Below, in pieces: positions 53,330 to 61,587 of a stretch of DNA of 64,000 nt. Below the pieces are notes generated by a model. The model did no database searches. It saw only the letters and a program-made list of their open reading frames with translations, and was not told the DNA's origin. The stretch is from Geomonas diazotrophica. Lineage in GTDB: Bacteria; Desulfobacterota; Desulfuromonadia; Geobacterales; Geobacteraceae. The stretch covers positions 248,001-312,000 of the forward strand of contig NZ_JAHLMF010000008.1 of assembly GCF_018919385.1 (NCBI RefSeq), written 5' to 3'. How positions within the stretch are numbered: the first letter of the stretch is position 1; the number at the start of each line of letters is the position of its first letter. The translations under genes and the position numbers were made by a program.

Positions 53330-54444
53330 GAGGGTGCCCCGCCCTTGACGGCCACTTTCCCTCCCGGTACCAATTTCACCTGCCCGTCAGTCACCACCGT
53401 GTCGCCGGGAACGAGCCCCTTCTCGATCAAGGTCAGGCCGTCGAGGGAAGGACCGGTGCTGACCGGCCGCACCTCCGCCGTGGAGTCGGGCTTGACGAGG
53501 TAGACGAATTCACCCTGCTGCCCGGTCTGGACGGCGCGGGTGGGGACGACGGTCGCCCCCTTCCTGGTGTCGAGGGTGATGGCGACGTTGACGAACTGCC
53601 CTGGCCAGAGCGTTTTGCGGGCGTTGGCGAAGGTGGCCTTCACCTTGATGGTGCCGGTGGCGGGATCGACCCCGTTGTCCAGGAAGGTCACCGTCCCCTG
53701 CTCCGCGACGGCGCTCCCGGCGACGCGGGCCTGGACAGGGAGTTTGCCGCCGATCCTCCCCTTGATGGTGGCCAGATCCTTTTCCGGCAGGGCGAAGGTG
53801 ACGTAGAGCGGCGCGATCTGGTTGATAGTGACCAGCGCGGTGTCGTTCTCCTTGACCAGGTTGCCGGGGTGGGTGGTAAGGCCGCCGGTGCGCCCGGCCA
53901 TGGGGGAACGGATGAAACAGTACTCCAACTGGAGCTTGGCGTTGTCGACCGCGGCGCGCAGCGAGGCGACCGAGGCGGCGAGGGAGTCGGCGTTGGCCTG
54001 GAGCTGGTCGTACTGCTCGCGGGTGACGATCCCCTCCTGCCAGAGCGCGGCGTACCGTTTCGCCTGCTCCCTGGCGTTGTTGGCGCTGGCAAGATCACGG
54101 GCCAGGTTTGCCTGGGCCTGCGCCAGCGAGGCCTGGAAGGGGCGCGGGTCCACGGTGAACAGAAGCGCCCCCTTGGCGACGTCGTCCCCTTCCTTGAACT
54201 GCACCCCGGTGATCATGCCGGCGACGCGGGACTTGAGCGCCACGGTGGCGTAAGCTTCGACGTTGCCGATGGCGCGCAACTCGATGGGAACGTCTTTTTG
54301 GGAGGCCCGGGCCACGGCAACCGGCGCGGGAGCTTTCGTTTTGGGTTTCTCTGTCTTGCTGGAGCAGCCTGCGCCGAATAAGGCAAACAAGAGCAAAAAC
54401 AACAGGAATCGGGGAAAGGGATGGGCAAGAGAGGTGGTGCGCAC
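53326..54444 (-). CDS. RND efflux periplasmic adaptor lipoprotein
   Basis: A 372-residue adaptor starting with GTG behind AGGAGA. The signal peptide ends in lipobox GAGC (about residues 25-28). The lipoyl halves (VEAYATVALKSRVAGMITGV, in part, and YCFIRSPMAGRTGG), a helical hairpin and C-terminal barrel and membrane-proximal domains follow. A longer open frame to 54798 includes a region that overlaps the divergent kinase gene and is rejected. Coupled to the pump gene by a 4 bp overlap. Confidence 0.92.
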   Translation of the reverse strand: MRTTSLAHPFPRFLLFLLLFALFGAGCSSKTEKPKTKAPAPVAVARASQKDVPIELRAIGNVEAYATVALKSRVAGMITGVQFKEGDDVAKGALLFTVDPRPFQASLAQAQANLARDLASANNAREQAKRYAALWQEGIVTREQYDQLQANADSLAASVASLRAAVDNAKLQLEYCFIRSPMAGRTGGLTTHPGNLVKENDTALVTINQIAPLYVTFALPEKDLATIKGRIGGKLPVQARVAGSAVAEQGTVTFLDNGVDPATGTIKVKATFANARKTLWPGQFVNVAITLDTRKGATVVPTRAVQTGQQGEFVYLVKPDSTAEVRPVSTGPSLDGLTLIEKGLVPGDTVVTDGQVKLVPGGKVAVKGGAPS

Positions 54445-54645
54445 GCTGTATTCTCCTTTGCGGCCTGGAGGGTTGCAAGATTCATAGCACACTCCGCAGC
54501 CAATTAGTAGCCAAGAAAGCAGATCCATATTCTTTCCTTTTTTTATATAAATTGCCGTTCGGCTAAACCTATCAGAACAGCCGGCCGATAAGAAGGTGCA
54601 GGTAGGACTCGAACCAGATGCAGAGACGCGAGGGGCCCGACCCAG

Positions 54646-56970
54646 ATGAAACATCCACTGCGCATCCTGATCGTAGACGACTCTCCCGAGGACGCCATCC
54701 TCATCGTTCGGCACCTGCAGAAGGAGTTCTCTCCCATCTATGAACGGGTCGAGACCCCGGACGAGATGAACGAGGCGCTGGACCGCGGGGGATGGCACCT
54801 GGTCGTCTCAGACTACGTCATGCCACGTTTCAGCGGCCTTGGGGCGCTGCAGCTCATGCACGAGCGCGGCGTCGACCTCCCCTTCATCATGGTGTCCGGC
54901 CAGATGGGAGAGGATGCGGCCGTCGAGGCGATGCGCGCCGGCGCGCACGACTACCTGATCAAGGACCGCCTCTCCCGGCTGATCCCGGCCATCAAGCGGG
55001 AGCTGAGGGAAGCGGTGGTGCGCCGCGAGCGCCGCATGGCGGAAGAGGCCCTATCCGCCACCGAGGCGCGCTTCCAGAGCCTGGTGGAGCAGTCTCTGGT
55101 CGGCATCTTCATGCTTCAGGAAGACGTCTTCATCTACGCCAACCCGAAGCTCGGCGCGATCTTCGGCTATGATCCCGACCAGTTGATCGAGAAGAGAAGC
55201 CTCCTCGACCTGGTCGCGGCGGACGACCAGATCCGGGTGCTGACCCGGTTCCTGCGCCCGCTCAAGGAGGGAAGCGAGCCGCTGCACATCTTCTTCCGCG
55301 GCAGGCGGCAGGACGGCGCGGCCATCGACCTCGAGGTCAACGGCACCAGGACCCTGATCAACGGCTCGGACGCGGTGATCGGCACCTTGCTCGACATCAC
55401 CGAGCGGCGTCGCGCCGAGGCCGAACTGAGTAAGTTATGGCGTGCGGTGGAACAAAGCCCGGTCTCGGTGGTGATCACCGACCTGCGGGGCCACATCGAA
55501 TACGTGAACCCGAAGTTCATCGAGGTGTGCGGCTACTCGGAGCCCGAGCTGATCGGCATGAAGACCAGCATCCTCAAGTCCGGCAACATGAACGACGAGT
55601 TCTACCGGGATCTTTGGCAGACCATCTGCTCCGGGAAGGAGTGGCACGGCGAGCTGCACAACAGGAAGAAAAACGGCGAGCTGTTCTGGGAGAGCTGCTC
55701 CATCTCGGCGGTCAAGAACCCGGAGGGGCAGATCACCCACTTCGTCGGTGTGAAGGAAGACATCACCGAGAGAAAGCTGGTCGTGGACCAGTTGCGGCAG
55801 GTACAGAAGATGGAAGCGGTCGGGCAGCTCGCCGGAGGGATCGCCCACGACTTCAACAACCTGCTCACCGTGATCAACGGCTACAGTACGCTCCTGCTCC
55901 GGGCCCTGGACGAGAAGTCGCCCATGCACAAGGAGGCGGAGCAGATTCTGCGTGCCGGCGAGCGCGCCGCGGACCTCACCAGGCAGCTCCTCAGTTTCAG
56001 CCGCCGTCAGATCATGGAACCGCGGGTGCTGGACATCAACCGCCAGGTGAAATCGGTCCAGAAGATGCTGGAGCGGCTGATCGGTGAGAACATCCGGCTC
56101 GTTACCGCACTCGCTCCGGATGCCGGACTGATCAAGATGGACCCGGGGCAGCTGGAACAGATCGTCATGAACCTGGTGGTAAACGCACGGGACGCCTCAG
56201 ATACCGGCGGGGTGATCACGGTTGAGACCACGAACCGCGATCTGGACGACGGCTACACGCATCGCCACCCCGGCTCCCAGGTCGGGAGTTTCGTGAGGCT
56301 CAGCGTGACCGACCGGGGCCAGGGGATGACCGAAGAAGTGAAACAACGGCTTTTCGAGCCGTTCTTCACCACCAAGGAAATGGGGCGCGGCACCGGGCTC
56401 GGACTGGCCACCGTGTACGGCATCGTTAAGCAGTGCGGCGGCTACATCGAGGTGATCAGCGAGCCGGGGCAAGGGGCGCGCTTCGACATCTACCTGCCGC
56501 GCACCTTCCAGGAGGAGGAGTCCCTGGGCAAGCGGCAGCTCGACGAGGACATCGACACCGACCACACCATCCTGGTAGTAGAGGACGAGCCCGGGGTGCT
56601 GAACCTGGTGGTGCACACCCTGAGGATGCGCGGATTCAGGGTACTGGAGACGACGGACCCCGAACAGGGGATCGTCCTGTTCGAGCAGCACGCCGAGGAG
56701 ATCGACATGCTCCTGACCGACGTGGTCATGCCGTTCATGAGCGGCCCTACCCTGGCCGAGCACCTGCTGGCCAGGAAACCGACGCTCAAAGTGCTTTTCA
56801 TGTCTGGACACACAGACAACAGGACCAGCTTCGAGAAGAAGCTGGAGAGAGGGATGCAGTTCCTGCCCAAACCCTTTGCAAGTGACGCCCTGATCAGAAA
56901 GGTGAGGGACACCCTGCAGGGGACCGGGTCGCAAGAAGTGCCCCGGGCGAATCCAGGAGGTAGCAATTGA
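54646..56970 (+). CDS. hybrid sensor kinase: REC-PAS-PAS-HisKA-HATPase-REC
   Basis: A 774-residue cytoplasmic kinase with no membrane segment. Receiver 1 has Asp56 (VVSDYVMP); two PAS domains span about 140-380, with IVITDLRGHIEYVNPKFIEVCGYSE in part; the H-box GGIAHDFNNLLT has His401; the ATPase domain has VNARDAS, DRGQGM and GTGLGLATVYG; receiver 2 has Asp692 (LLTDVVMPF). The N-terminal receiver and first PAS resemble the protein at 37822-39735, suggesting a shared origin. It overlaps the HD-GYP regulator by 4 bp, its likely partner. Confidence 0.93.
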   Translation: MKHPLRILIVDDSPEDAILIVRHLQKEFSPIYERVETPDEMNEALDRGGWHLVVSDYVMPRFSGLGALQLMHERGVDLPFIMVSGQMGEDAAVEAMRAGAHDYLIKDRLSRLIPAIKRELREAVVRRERRMAEEALSATEARFQSLVEQSLVGIFMLQEDVFIYANPKLGAIFGYDPDQLIEKRSLLDLVAADDQIRVLTRFLRPLKEGSEPLHIFFRGRRQDGAAIDLEVNGTRTLINGSDAVIGTLLDITERRRAEAELSKLWRAVEQSPVSVVITDLRGHIEYVNPKFIEVCGYSEPELIGMKTSILKSGNMNDEFYRDLWQTICSGKEWHGELHNRKKNGELFWESCSISAVKNPEGQITHFVGVKEDITERKLVVDQLRQVQKMEAVGQLAGGIAHDFNNLLTVINGYSTLLLRALDEKSPMHKEAEQILRAGERAADLTRQLLSFSRRQIMEPRVLDINRQVKSVQKMLERLIGENIRLVTALAPDAGLIKMDPGQLEQIVMNLVVNARDASDTGGVITVETTNRDLDDGYTHRHPGSQVGSFVRLSVTDRGQGMTEEVKQRLFEPFFTTKEMGRGTGLGLATVYGIVKQCGGYIEVISEPGQGARFDIYLPRTFQEEESLGKRQLDEDIDTDHTILVVEDEPGVLNLVVHTLRMRGFRVLETTDPEQGIVLFEQHAEEIDMLLTDVVMPFMSGPTLAEHLLARKPTLKVLFMSGHTDNRTSFEKKLERGMQFLPKPFASDALIRKVRDTLQGTGSQEVPRANPGGSN

Positions 56971-58010
56971 AAGGGAACATACTCATAGCCGACGACGAGG
57001 ACATGATCAGAGAACTGATCAACATCACTCTGTCCAAGGAAGGGTTCACCTGCTTCCAGGCCGGTAGCGCGGAAGAAGGTTTGGACATAATCAACAGCCA
57101 GCAGTTGGACCTGGCCCTTTTGGACATCATGATGCCCGGGCGCTCAGGGATCGACCTGCTCAAGGACATCAAGCAGGTGACGCCGGACACCACGGTGCTG
57201 ATGATCACCGCCATGAACGACATGGACACGGCCCTTTCCTGCATCCACAACGGGGCCGAGGACTACATCACCAAGCCCTTCAACCTGGACCGAGTGCTTC
57301 TGACCGTGAAGAACACCCTGGAGAAGCGGCGCCTGGTCATGGAGAACAAGGAGTACCAGGCCAACCTCGAGCTCAAGGTACGCGAGCAGACCGAGGTGAT
57401 CAGGAGCGTCATGGGCGAGATCAACCTCGCCTACGAGCACACCCTGGCGGCGCTGATTCGGGCGCTGGACGCGAGGGAAAAGGAGGTCGGGTCGCACTCC
57501 GAGCGGGTCATGGCCTACACCTGCCTGCTGGCGGAAAAGGCGGGGATCGGGCCGGAAGAGCGGATCATCATGGGCAAGGGGGCCCTTTTGCACGACATCG
57601 GCAAGATCGGCGTGTCCGACAACATCCTGTTGAAGCCGGGAAAACTGGACGACGAGGAGTGGAAGGTCATGCGCCAGCACCCGAAGATCGGCTACGACAT
57701 CCTGGCGGGGATCAAGTACTTCACCGACGCCGCTGAACTGGTTCTGTTCCACCACGAGCGCTACGACGGCGCCGGCTACCCCCACCGCGTGGCCGGCGAG
57801 ACCATCCCCATCAGCGCGCGCATCTTCTCGCTGGTGGACACGCTGGACGCCATGACCTCGGACCGCCCCTACCGCAAGGCCCTGAGCTTCCAGGCGGTGC
57901 TGGACGAGGTTGTGCGCTGCTCGGGTCAGCAGTTCGACCCGAAGCTGGTGGACGTGTTCCTCTCCATCCCCAAGGAGGAGTGGGAAAAGGCGGCGGGGAA
58001 GACCCTGTAA
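56967..58010 (+). CDS. response regulator with HD-GYP domain
   Basis: A 347-residue protein starting with TTG behind AGGAGG and overlapping the kinase stop. The receiver has Asp53 (LALLDIMMPG) and a lysine in YITKPFN; a coiled coil (about 118-150) leads to an HD-GYP domain with LLHDIGKIGVSDNILLKPG, HPKIGYDIL, HHERYDGAGYPH and a downstream DTLDAMTSDRPYRKA. This set fits an active cyclic di-GMP phosphodiesterase. The kinase upstream probably controls c-di-GMP breakdown through it. Confidence 0.93.
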   Translation: MKGNILIADDEDMIRELINITLSKEGFTCFQAGSAEEGLDIINSQQLDLALLDIMMPGRSGIDLLKDIKQVTPDTTVLMITAMNDMDTALSCIHNGAEDYITKPFNLDRVLLTVKNTLEKRRLVMENKEYQANLELKVREQTEVIRSVMGEINLAYEHTLAALIRALDAREKEVGSHSERVMAYTCLLAEKAGIGPEERIIMGKGALLHDIGKIGVSDNILLKPGKLDDEEWKVMRQHPKIGYDILAGIKYFTDAAELVLFHHERYDGAGYPHRVAGETIPISARIFSLVDTLDAMTSDRPYRKALSFQAVLDEVVRCSGQQFDPKLVDVFLSIPKEEWEKAAGKTL

Positions 58011-58025
58011 CCGGGAACAGGTCAC

Positions 58026-58195
58026 TGGGCGAATGTTTTTTCGCCTCCCCTGTAACCGCAAACGCCACCCTGTAGGGGCGAATAATTATTCGCCCAGCCC
58101 TGGTGCACACAGGATTGCCCTGGCAGACAAAGAACAGGCAGGACAAAGAACAGGCAAGACAAACAACAAGGGCGAATGATTATTCGCCCCTACAG
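58026..58195. repeat. three copies of a palindromic repeat (GGGGCGAATNATTATTCGCCC type)
   Basis: A degenerate copy at 58026-58053, a good copy at 58070-58095 and an inverted good copy at 58170-58195. Each good copy has CTGTAG or its complement at one end and a near-perfect GGGCGAAT/ATTCGCCC stem. A fourth copy is at 61553-61578. They lie between convergent genes. Confidence 0.85.
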
Positions 58196-58204
58196 GAACA
58201 CCCC

Positions 58205-58242
58205 AAAAAAAGAGCCGGCGGACCATCTGGTCCGCCGGCTCT
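58205..58242 (-). terminator. rho-independent terminator of the sigma-54 regulator gene
   Basis: A perfect 15 bp stem, AGAGCCGGCGGACCA with its complement, followed on the minus strand by a run of seven Ts, 24 bp past the stop codon. Confidence 0.9.
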
Positions 58243-58265
58243 CTTCTTCTCTGCCCACCTTATCG

Positions 58266-59720
58266 CTAGGACTGCTCGCCCAACCCGATCCGGTAGCGCT
58301 CGAGGCGGTCGCGCAGGGTGTTGCGGCTGATGCCCAAAAGCTTCGCGGCGAAGACCTGGTTGTTGTTGCTCTTCTCCATGGCCATGTGGATGAGCGCCTT
58401 CTCAAGCCCCATGTTGACGCTCTCGTAGATGGCCCCCTTGTTCTTCGCGCAGATGCCGTCGAAAACGGGCTCCAGCATGCTCCAGAACACCTCGTAATAG
58501 TCGCCGCCCACCACCTCGAGGTCGACTTCCTTAAAGCCGGCCTTGGCGGTCAGGAAAGACTCGAAATCGCCGGGAACGAGGATGTCGCCGCGGCAGAATA
58601 CTACCGCGGAGTTGATCACGTTCTTAAGCTCCCTGATGTTCCCCTCGAACTGGTGGTTCATCAAAAGCGACATGGTCTCGGGAGCGACCCCCTTCACGTT
58701 CTTGCCGTACTTCTTGGCAAATTTCTTCACGAAGAGGTCGACAAGCAGCGGGATGTCCTCGGTACGGTCTCGCAAAGGCGGCAGGAAGAAGTTCACCACG
58801 CGCAGGCGGTAGAAGAGGTCCATCCTGAAGGACTTCTCCTTGACGGAGGCAAGCAGGCTTTTGTTGGTGGCGGCGATGACGCGGACGTCAACCTTGATGG
58901 TCTCGTTCCCGCCTACCCGCTCGAACTCCTGGTTCTCCAGGACGCGCAGGAACTTGCCCTGGTTGGCGAGGCTCATCTCCCCGATCTCGTCCAGGAAGAT
59001 GGTGCCGCCGTTGCATTGCTCGAACTTGCCGATGCGGCGGGAATGGGCATCCGTGAAGGCGCCCTTCTCGTGGCCGAACAGCTCGGATTCGAGCAGAGCC
59101 TCGGGGAGCGCAGCACAGTTGACGGCCAGGAAGGGACGGTTCTTGCGGCGGGAGTTGTTGTAGATGGCGCGGGCCAAAAGCTCCTTGCCGGTGCCCGATT
59201 CCCCCTGGATGAGGACGGTGGCGTCGGAATCGGCGACGCTGCCGACCATCTTCCAGATCTCGATCATCTCCGGAGAGGAGCCGATCATCAGGTCTTCGCT
59301 GAGGTCTTCCTCGGCCTGGGGTCGCTCCCTGGTGTAGCGTACCTTGCGGCTCAACAGGTTGCACTCCAGCGCCTTCTTGACCGCACCCTTCAGCTTGCTC
59401 ATGTCAAAGGGCTTGGTGACGTAGTCGAAGGCGCCGTGCTTCATGGCCTCGATCGCGTTCTGGGTGGTCTTGTAGCCGGTGGCCATGATCACGGCCAGAC
59501 CGGGGTCGATCTTCTTCGCCTCCTTGAGGACCTCGATGCCGGACTTCTGAGGAAGGCTGATGTCCATGATGGCCACGTTGGGACGATCGGCGATGATGCG
59601 CTTCAATGCTCCTTCGCTGTCGCTTTCCAGCAGCAGTTCGTATTCCTCGCCCGTGAAGATGGTCTTCAGCATGAGCAGGATGTCGTGATCGTCATCCAAA
59701 ATGAGCAGTTTAGCAGTCAT
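58266..59720 (-). CDS. sigma-54-type NtrC-family response regulator with altered GAFTGA loop
   Basis: A 484-residue regulator: receiver with Asp53 (VAIMDISLPQ) and lysine in YVTKPFD, AAA+ domain with GESGTGKE and FLDEIGEM, and a Fis-type HTH ending (NNQVFAAKLLGISRNTLRDRL, in part). The sigma-54 contact loop reads GAFTDA (220-225) instead of GAFTGA. Between the AAA+ and HTH parts are about 70 extra residues (LVPGDFESFLTAKAGFKE...). The ATG at 59720 lies just after the promoter at 59742-59769, so the upstream in-frame ATG at 59813 is not used. Partner kinase not evident; the hybrid kinase at 54646 is close. Confidence 0.93.
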   Translation of the reverse strand: MTAKLLILDDDHDILLMLKTIFTGEEYELLLESDSEGALKRIIADRPNVAIMDISLPQKSGIEVLKEAKKIDPGLAVIMATGYKTTQNAIEAMKHGAFDYVTKPFDMSKLKGAVKKALECNLLSRKVRYTRERPQAEEDLSEDLMIGSSPEMIEIWKMVGSVADSDATVLIQGESGTGKELLARAIYNNSRRKNRPFLAVNCAALPEALLESELFGHEKGAFTDAHSRRIGKFEQCNGGTIFLDEIGEMSLANQGKFLRVLENQEFERVGGNETIKVDVRVIAATNKSLLASVKEKSFRMDLFYRLRVVNFFLPPLRDRTEDIPLLVDLFVKKFAKKYGKNVKGVAPETMSLLMNHQFEGNIRELKNVINSAVVFCRGDILVPGDFESFLTAKAGFKEVDLEVVGGDYYEVFWSMLEPVFDGICAKNKGAIYESVNMGLEKALIHMAMEKSNNNQVFAAKLLGISRNTLRDRLERYRIGLGEQS

Positions 59721-59741
59721 GGCCGGTCCCCCCGATGGGCT

Positions 59742-59769
59742 ATTATAATCCGCCCCGGTCTTTTGCCAA
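59742..59769 (-). promoter_or_regulatory. promoter of the sigma-54 regulator gene
   Basis: On the minus strand TTGGCA (59764-59769), 16 bp, perfect TATAAT (59742-59747). The transcript would start about 15 bases ahead of the ATG at 59720. Confidence 0.65.
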
Positions 59770-59810
59770 GACCGGGCGTAGCGAGGCTGAATGAGTCCTA
59801 CCGGTGATAC

Positions 59811-59839
59811 CAAAAGAACCGCCTGAATAAAGCGGTTCT
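59811..59839 (-). terminator. hairpin terminator of the Cys-rich small protein gene
   Basis: AGAACCGC / GCGGTTCT stem with a nine-base loop, followed on the minus strand by TTTTGG, 30 bp past the stop codon. Confidence 0.7.
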
Positions 59840-59868
59840 CCCGGTTTTACATCTAAGGAACGAAGCTG

Positions 59869-60114
59869 TTACTGTTCGTCATCTTCGTAATCGTCGTCAC
59901 CGAAGGCATCAAGGTCGTCAGCGTCCTCCTCCTGGTCCTCGTCGAATTCGTCGGCCAGGTACTGCGGACGGTCGTCCTCCTCCTTGATAGCCTCGAAGCG
60001 GGCCAGGATCGCGGGATTGGTGCAGAAGCGCCCGTCCTTGCAGGTGCAGGTATCAAGGTCGCAGAGGTCAAACAGCTGGATTTCGCTGCACAACCTTTTG
60101 GTACTAGTAGTCAT
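59869..60114 (-). CDS. Cys-rich small protein with acidic tail, unknown function
   Basis: An 81-residue protein with ATG behind GAGGT. The first 35 residues contain five cysteines (SEIQLFDLCDLDTCTCKDGRF in part, plus one in CTNPA), suitable for metal or Fe-S binding. The last 30 residues are almost all Asp and Glu (DEDQEEDADDLDAFGDDDYE). I do not recognise it. It lies between fbp and the sigma-54 regulator on the same strand; it has its own terminator. Confidence 0.75.
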   Translation of the reverse strand: MTTSTKRLCSEIQLFDLCDLDTCTCKDGRFCTNPAILARFEAIKEEDDRPQYLADEFDEDQEEDADDLDAFGDDDYEDDEQ

Positions 60115-60175
60115 TTCTTACCTCAGGAATTGCTGATTAATACAATTATCGCCATACTGCTTGACAACTTTAGCT

Positions 60176-60195
60176 AAAAAACGTCGCAGGACGAC
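60176..60195 (-). terminator. weak terminator after fbp
   Basis: A short GTCG-TCCTG-CGAC hairpin followed on the minus strand by GTTTTTT, about 20 bp past the fbp stop. Confidence 0.4.
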
Positions 60196-60213
60196 CAATA
60201 GTACAACAAAACG

Positions 60214-61194
60214 CTAGCCGTTGACAAACGATGCCGCAGCGGCCGGCACACCTTCCTGGTCGAGGAGGAAATCGGTGGCCGCCTTCACGTCGGACTTGCA
60301 GCCGATGTAGATCGGCGCCCTCTGGTCCAGCGACTCGGGGACGATGTCGAGGATGGGGATAGTGCCGTTGCTGGCGGCGCCGCCGGCGTGCTCGATGATG
60401 AACGCCATCGGGTTCAGTTCGAACAGCACGCGCAGCTTGCCGTTTGGCGAGCCCTTCAGGGCCGGGTACATGAAGATCCCCTTCCCTTTCATCAGCACCT
60501 GGTTGATGTCCGGAACGAAGCCGCCGGAATAGCGCAGCTTGCACCCCTTGGCCTCCAGGTGGCGGATGAACTTCTCGTCGCCGTCGTTGTACTTGTTGCG
60601 CAGCCCGCCGGGAGCGTAGATGTTCCCCTCCTCCTGCATCCTGATGTTCTCGCGGGTCAGGGTGAACTCCATCAGGTTGTTCATGGTGAACTCGTGCACG
60701 CCGTCGCCCACGGTGTAGACCAGGGAGACCCTCGGTCCGTACAGGATGTACATCGCCGCGACCTGGTTGCGGCCGGGCTGGAGCAGATCGCATCCTTCGT
60801 AGATGGAGACGATGGTGCCGACGGCCAGGTTTACGTCCACCAGCGAAGAACCGTCGAGGGGATCATAGGCGACCGAGTAGAGCCCGTCGGCGCTAGCCTG
60901 GGCCTGGTAGATCTCGTCCATCTCCTCGGAGGCGATGTTGCAGACCACGCCGGAGTGGATGAGACGCTTGCGCATGATGCGGTCGGAGAGCACGTCGAGG
61001 GCGAGTTGCTCCTCGCCGTAGAGGTTCGAGGTACCGGCGACGCCCAGGTCACCGGTGCGCACCGCGTTGATCACGTATTTGCTTGCCTCGGCAATCTCAC
61101 AGATGAGGTGGACGAGGTTGTCGCTGATGTTCTGGCCGCGCAGGTGACGGCGCAGCTCAATCTGGAATTTCGACGTTCCCGGTGCAGCAGGCAT
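60214..61194 (-). CDS. fbp: class I fructose-1,6-bisphosphatase
   Basis: A 326-residue gluconeogenic enzyme of normal length. Metal and substrate motifs: NIASEEMDEI, YDPLDGSSLVDVNLAVGT (the family signature), TLTRENIRMQEEGNIYAPGG in part, YSGGFVPDINQVL and LFELNPMAFIIEHAGG. The ATG follows AGGAGG. It is a single-gene unit with its own promoter region. Confidence 0.96.
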   Translation of the reverse strand: MPAAPGTSKFQIELRRHLRGQNISDNLVHLICEIAEASKYVINAVRTGDLGVAGTSNLYGEEQLALDVLSDRIMRKRLIHSGVVCNIASEEMDEIYQAQASADGLYSVAYDPLDGSSLVDVNLAVGTIVSIYEGCDLLQPGRNQVAAMYILYGPRVSLVYTVGDGVHEFTMNNLMEFTLTRENIRMQEEGNIYAPGGLRNKYNDGDEKFIRHLEAKGCKLRYSGGFVPDINQVLMKGKGIFMYPALKGSPNGKLRVLFELNPMAFIIEHAGGAASNGTIPILDIVPESLDQRAPIYIGCKSDVKAATDFLLDQEGVPAAAASFVNG

Positions 61195-61350
61195 AGGTCC
61201 CTCCTAGATTAAATTAAAATTATTTTACGACCCGGTAGATTAAGTCAAAAAAGGCCACAAAGCAAGCAAAAAAGGGCGTAAAGAGGCGCCCTGCGGCAAC
61301 GGATTTGGTAAACAAAATTGGCCATATTGTGAGAGCAATAGGTTAGGAGT

Positions 61351-61470
61351 TCCCCCATCCCCTCTCCCTCCGGGAGAGGGTGCCCGCAGGGCGGGCGAGG
61401 GAGACGCCGAAGGGGGTGCTTCGGCGCCGTCAGCGGCGCCCTCACCCCGCCCTCTCCCGTCGGGGGGGAG
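61351..61470. repeat. composite palindromic repeat with several hairpins
   Basis: Contains CCTCTCCC-TCC-GGGAGAGG, a GCCCGC/GCGGGC hairpin and a GGCGCC-rich hairpin, and ends with an inverted CCCTCTCCCG element. The CCTCTCCC...GGGAGAGG form is a dispersed intergenic repeat seen in several proteobacteria; I recognise it by type only. Confidence 0.7.
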
Positions 61471-61499
61471 TGTGGCAACAGCAGGTTACAATGTCATAG

Positions 61500-61532
61500 A
61501 AAAAGCGCCTGCACTGTGAAAAGTGCAGGCGC
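61500..61532 (-). terminator. rho-independent terminator of the proline degradation gene
   Basis: GCGCCTGCACT / AGTGCAGGCGC stem with a six-base loop, followed on the minus strand by TTTTT, about 56 bp after the stop codon. Confidence 0.85.
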
Positions 61533-61552
61533 CTTCGTTACCACGGTTGCTT

Positions 61553-61578
61553 CTGTAGGGGCGAATAATCATTCGCCC
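61553..61578. repeat. fourth copy of the CTGTAGGGGCGAAT palindromic repeat
   Basis: CTGTAG followed by GGGGCGAAT-AATC-ATTCGCCC, between the stop codon of the proline gene and its terminator. Same form as the copies at 58070-58095 and 58170-58195. Confidence 0.85.
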
Positions 61579-61587
61579 GCATTTCCA

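Larger units (their letters stand above)
61195..61587. other. repeat-rich intergenic region between the putA-like gene and fbp
   Basis: This 393 bp gap has no convincing gene. It holds, from fbp outward: a promoter candidate on the minus strand (TTGACT at 61243-61248, 15 bp, TAAAAT at 61222-61227), two direct copies of TAGATTAA (61205 and 61236), a large hairpin repeat (61351-61470), the terminator of the proline gene and one copy of the GGGGCGAAT palindrome. Confidence 0.7.

Noticed and set aside
54595-54621. tRNA T-arm-like sequence (GGTTCGAGTCC on the minus strand) ahead of the hybrid kinase
   Set aside because: Only the T-loop core and an acceptor-like end are present; the T-stem does not pair beyond two bases and there are no anticodon or D arms. 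It could be a scar of an old integration site, but nothing else supports that.
59721-59813. N-terminal extension of the sigma-54 regulator (ATG at 59813)
   Set aside because: A good promoter lies inside the extension and the receiver domain begins at the later ATG at 59720.
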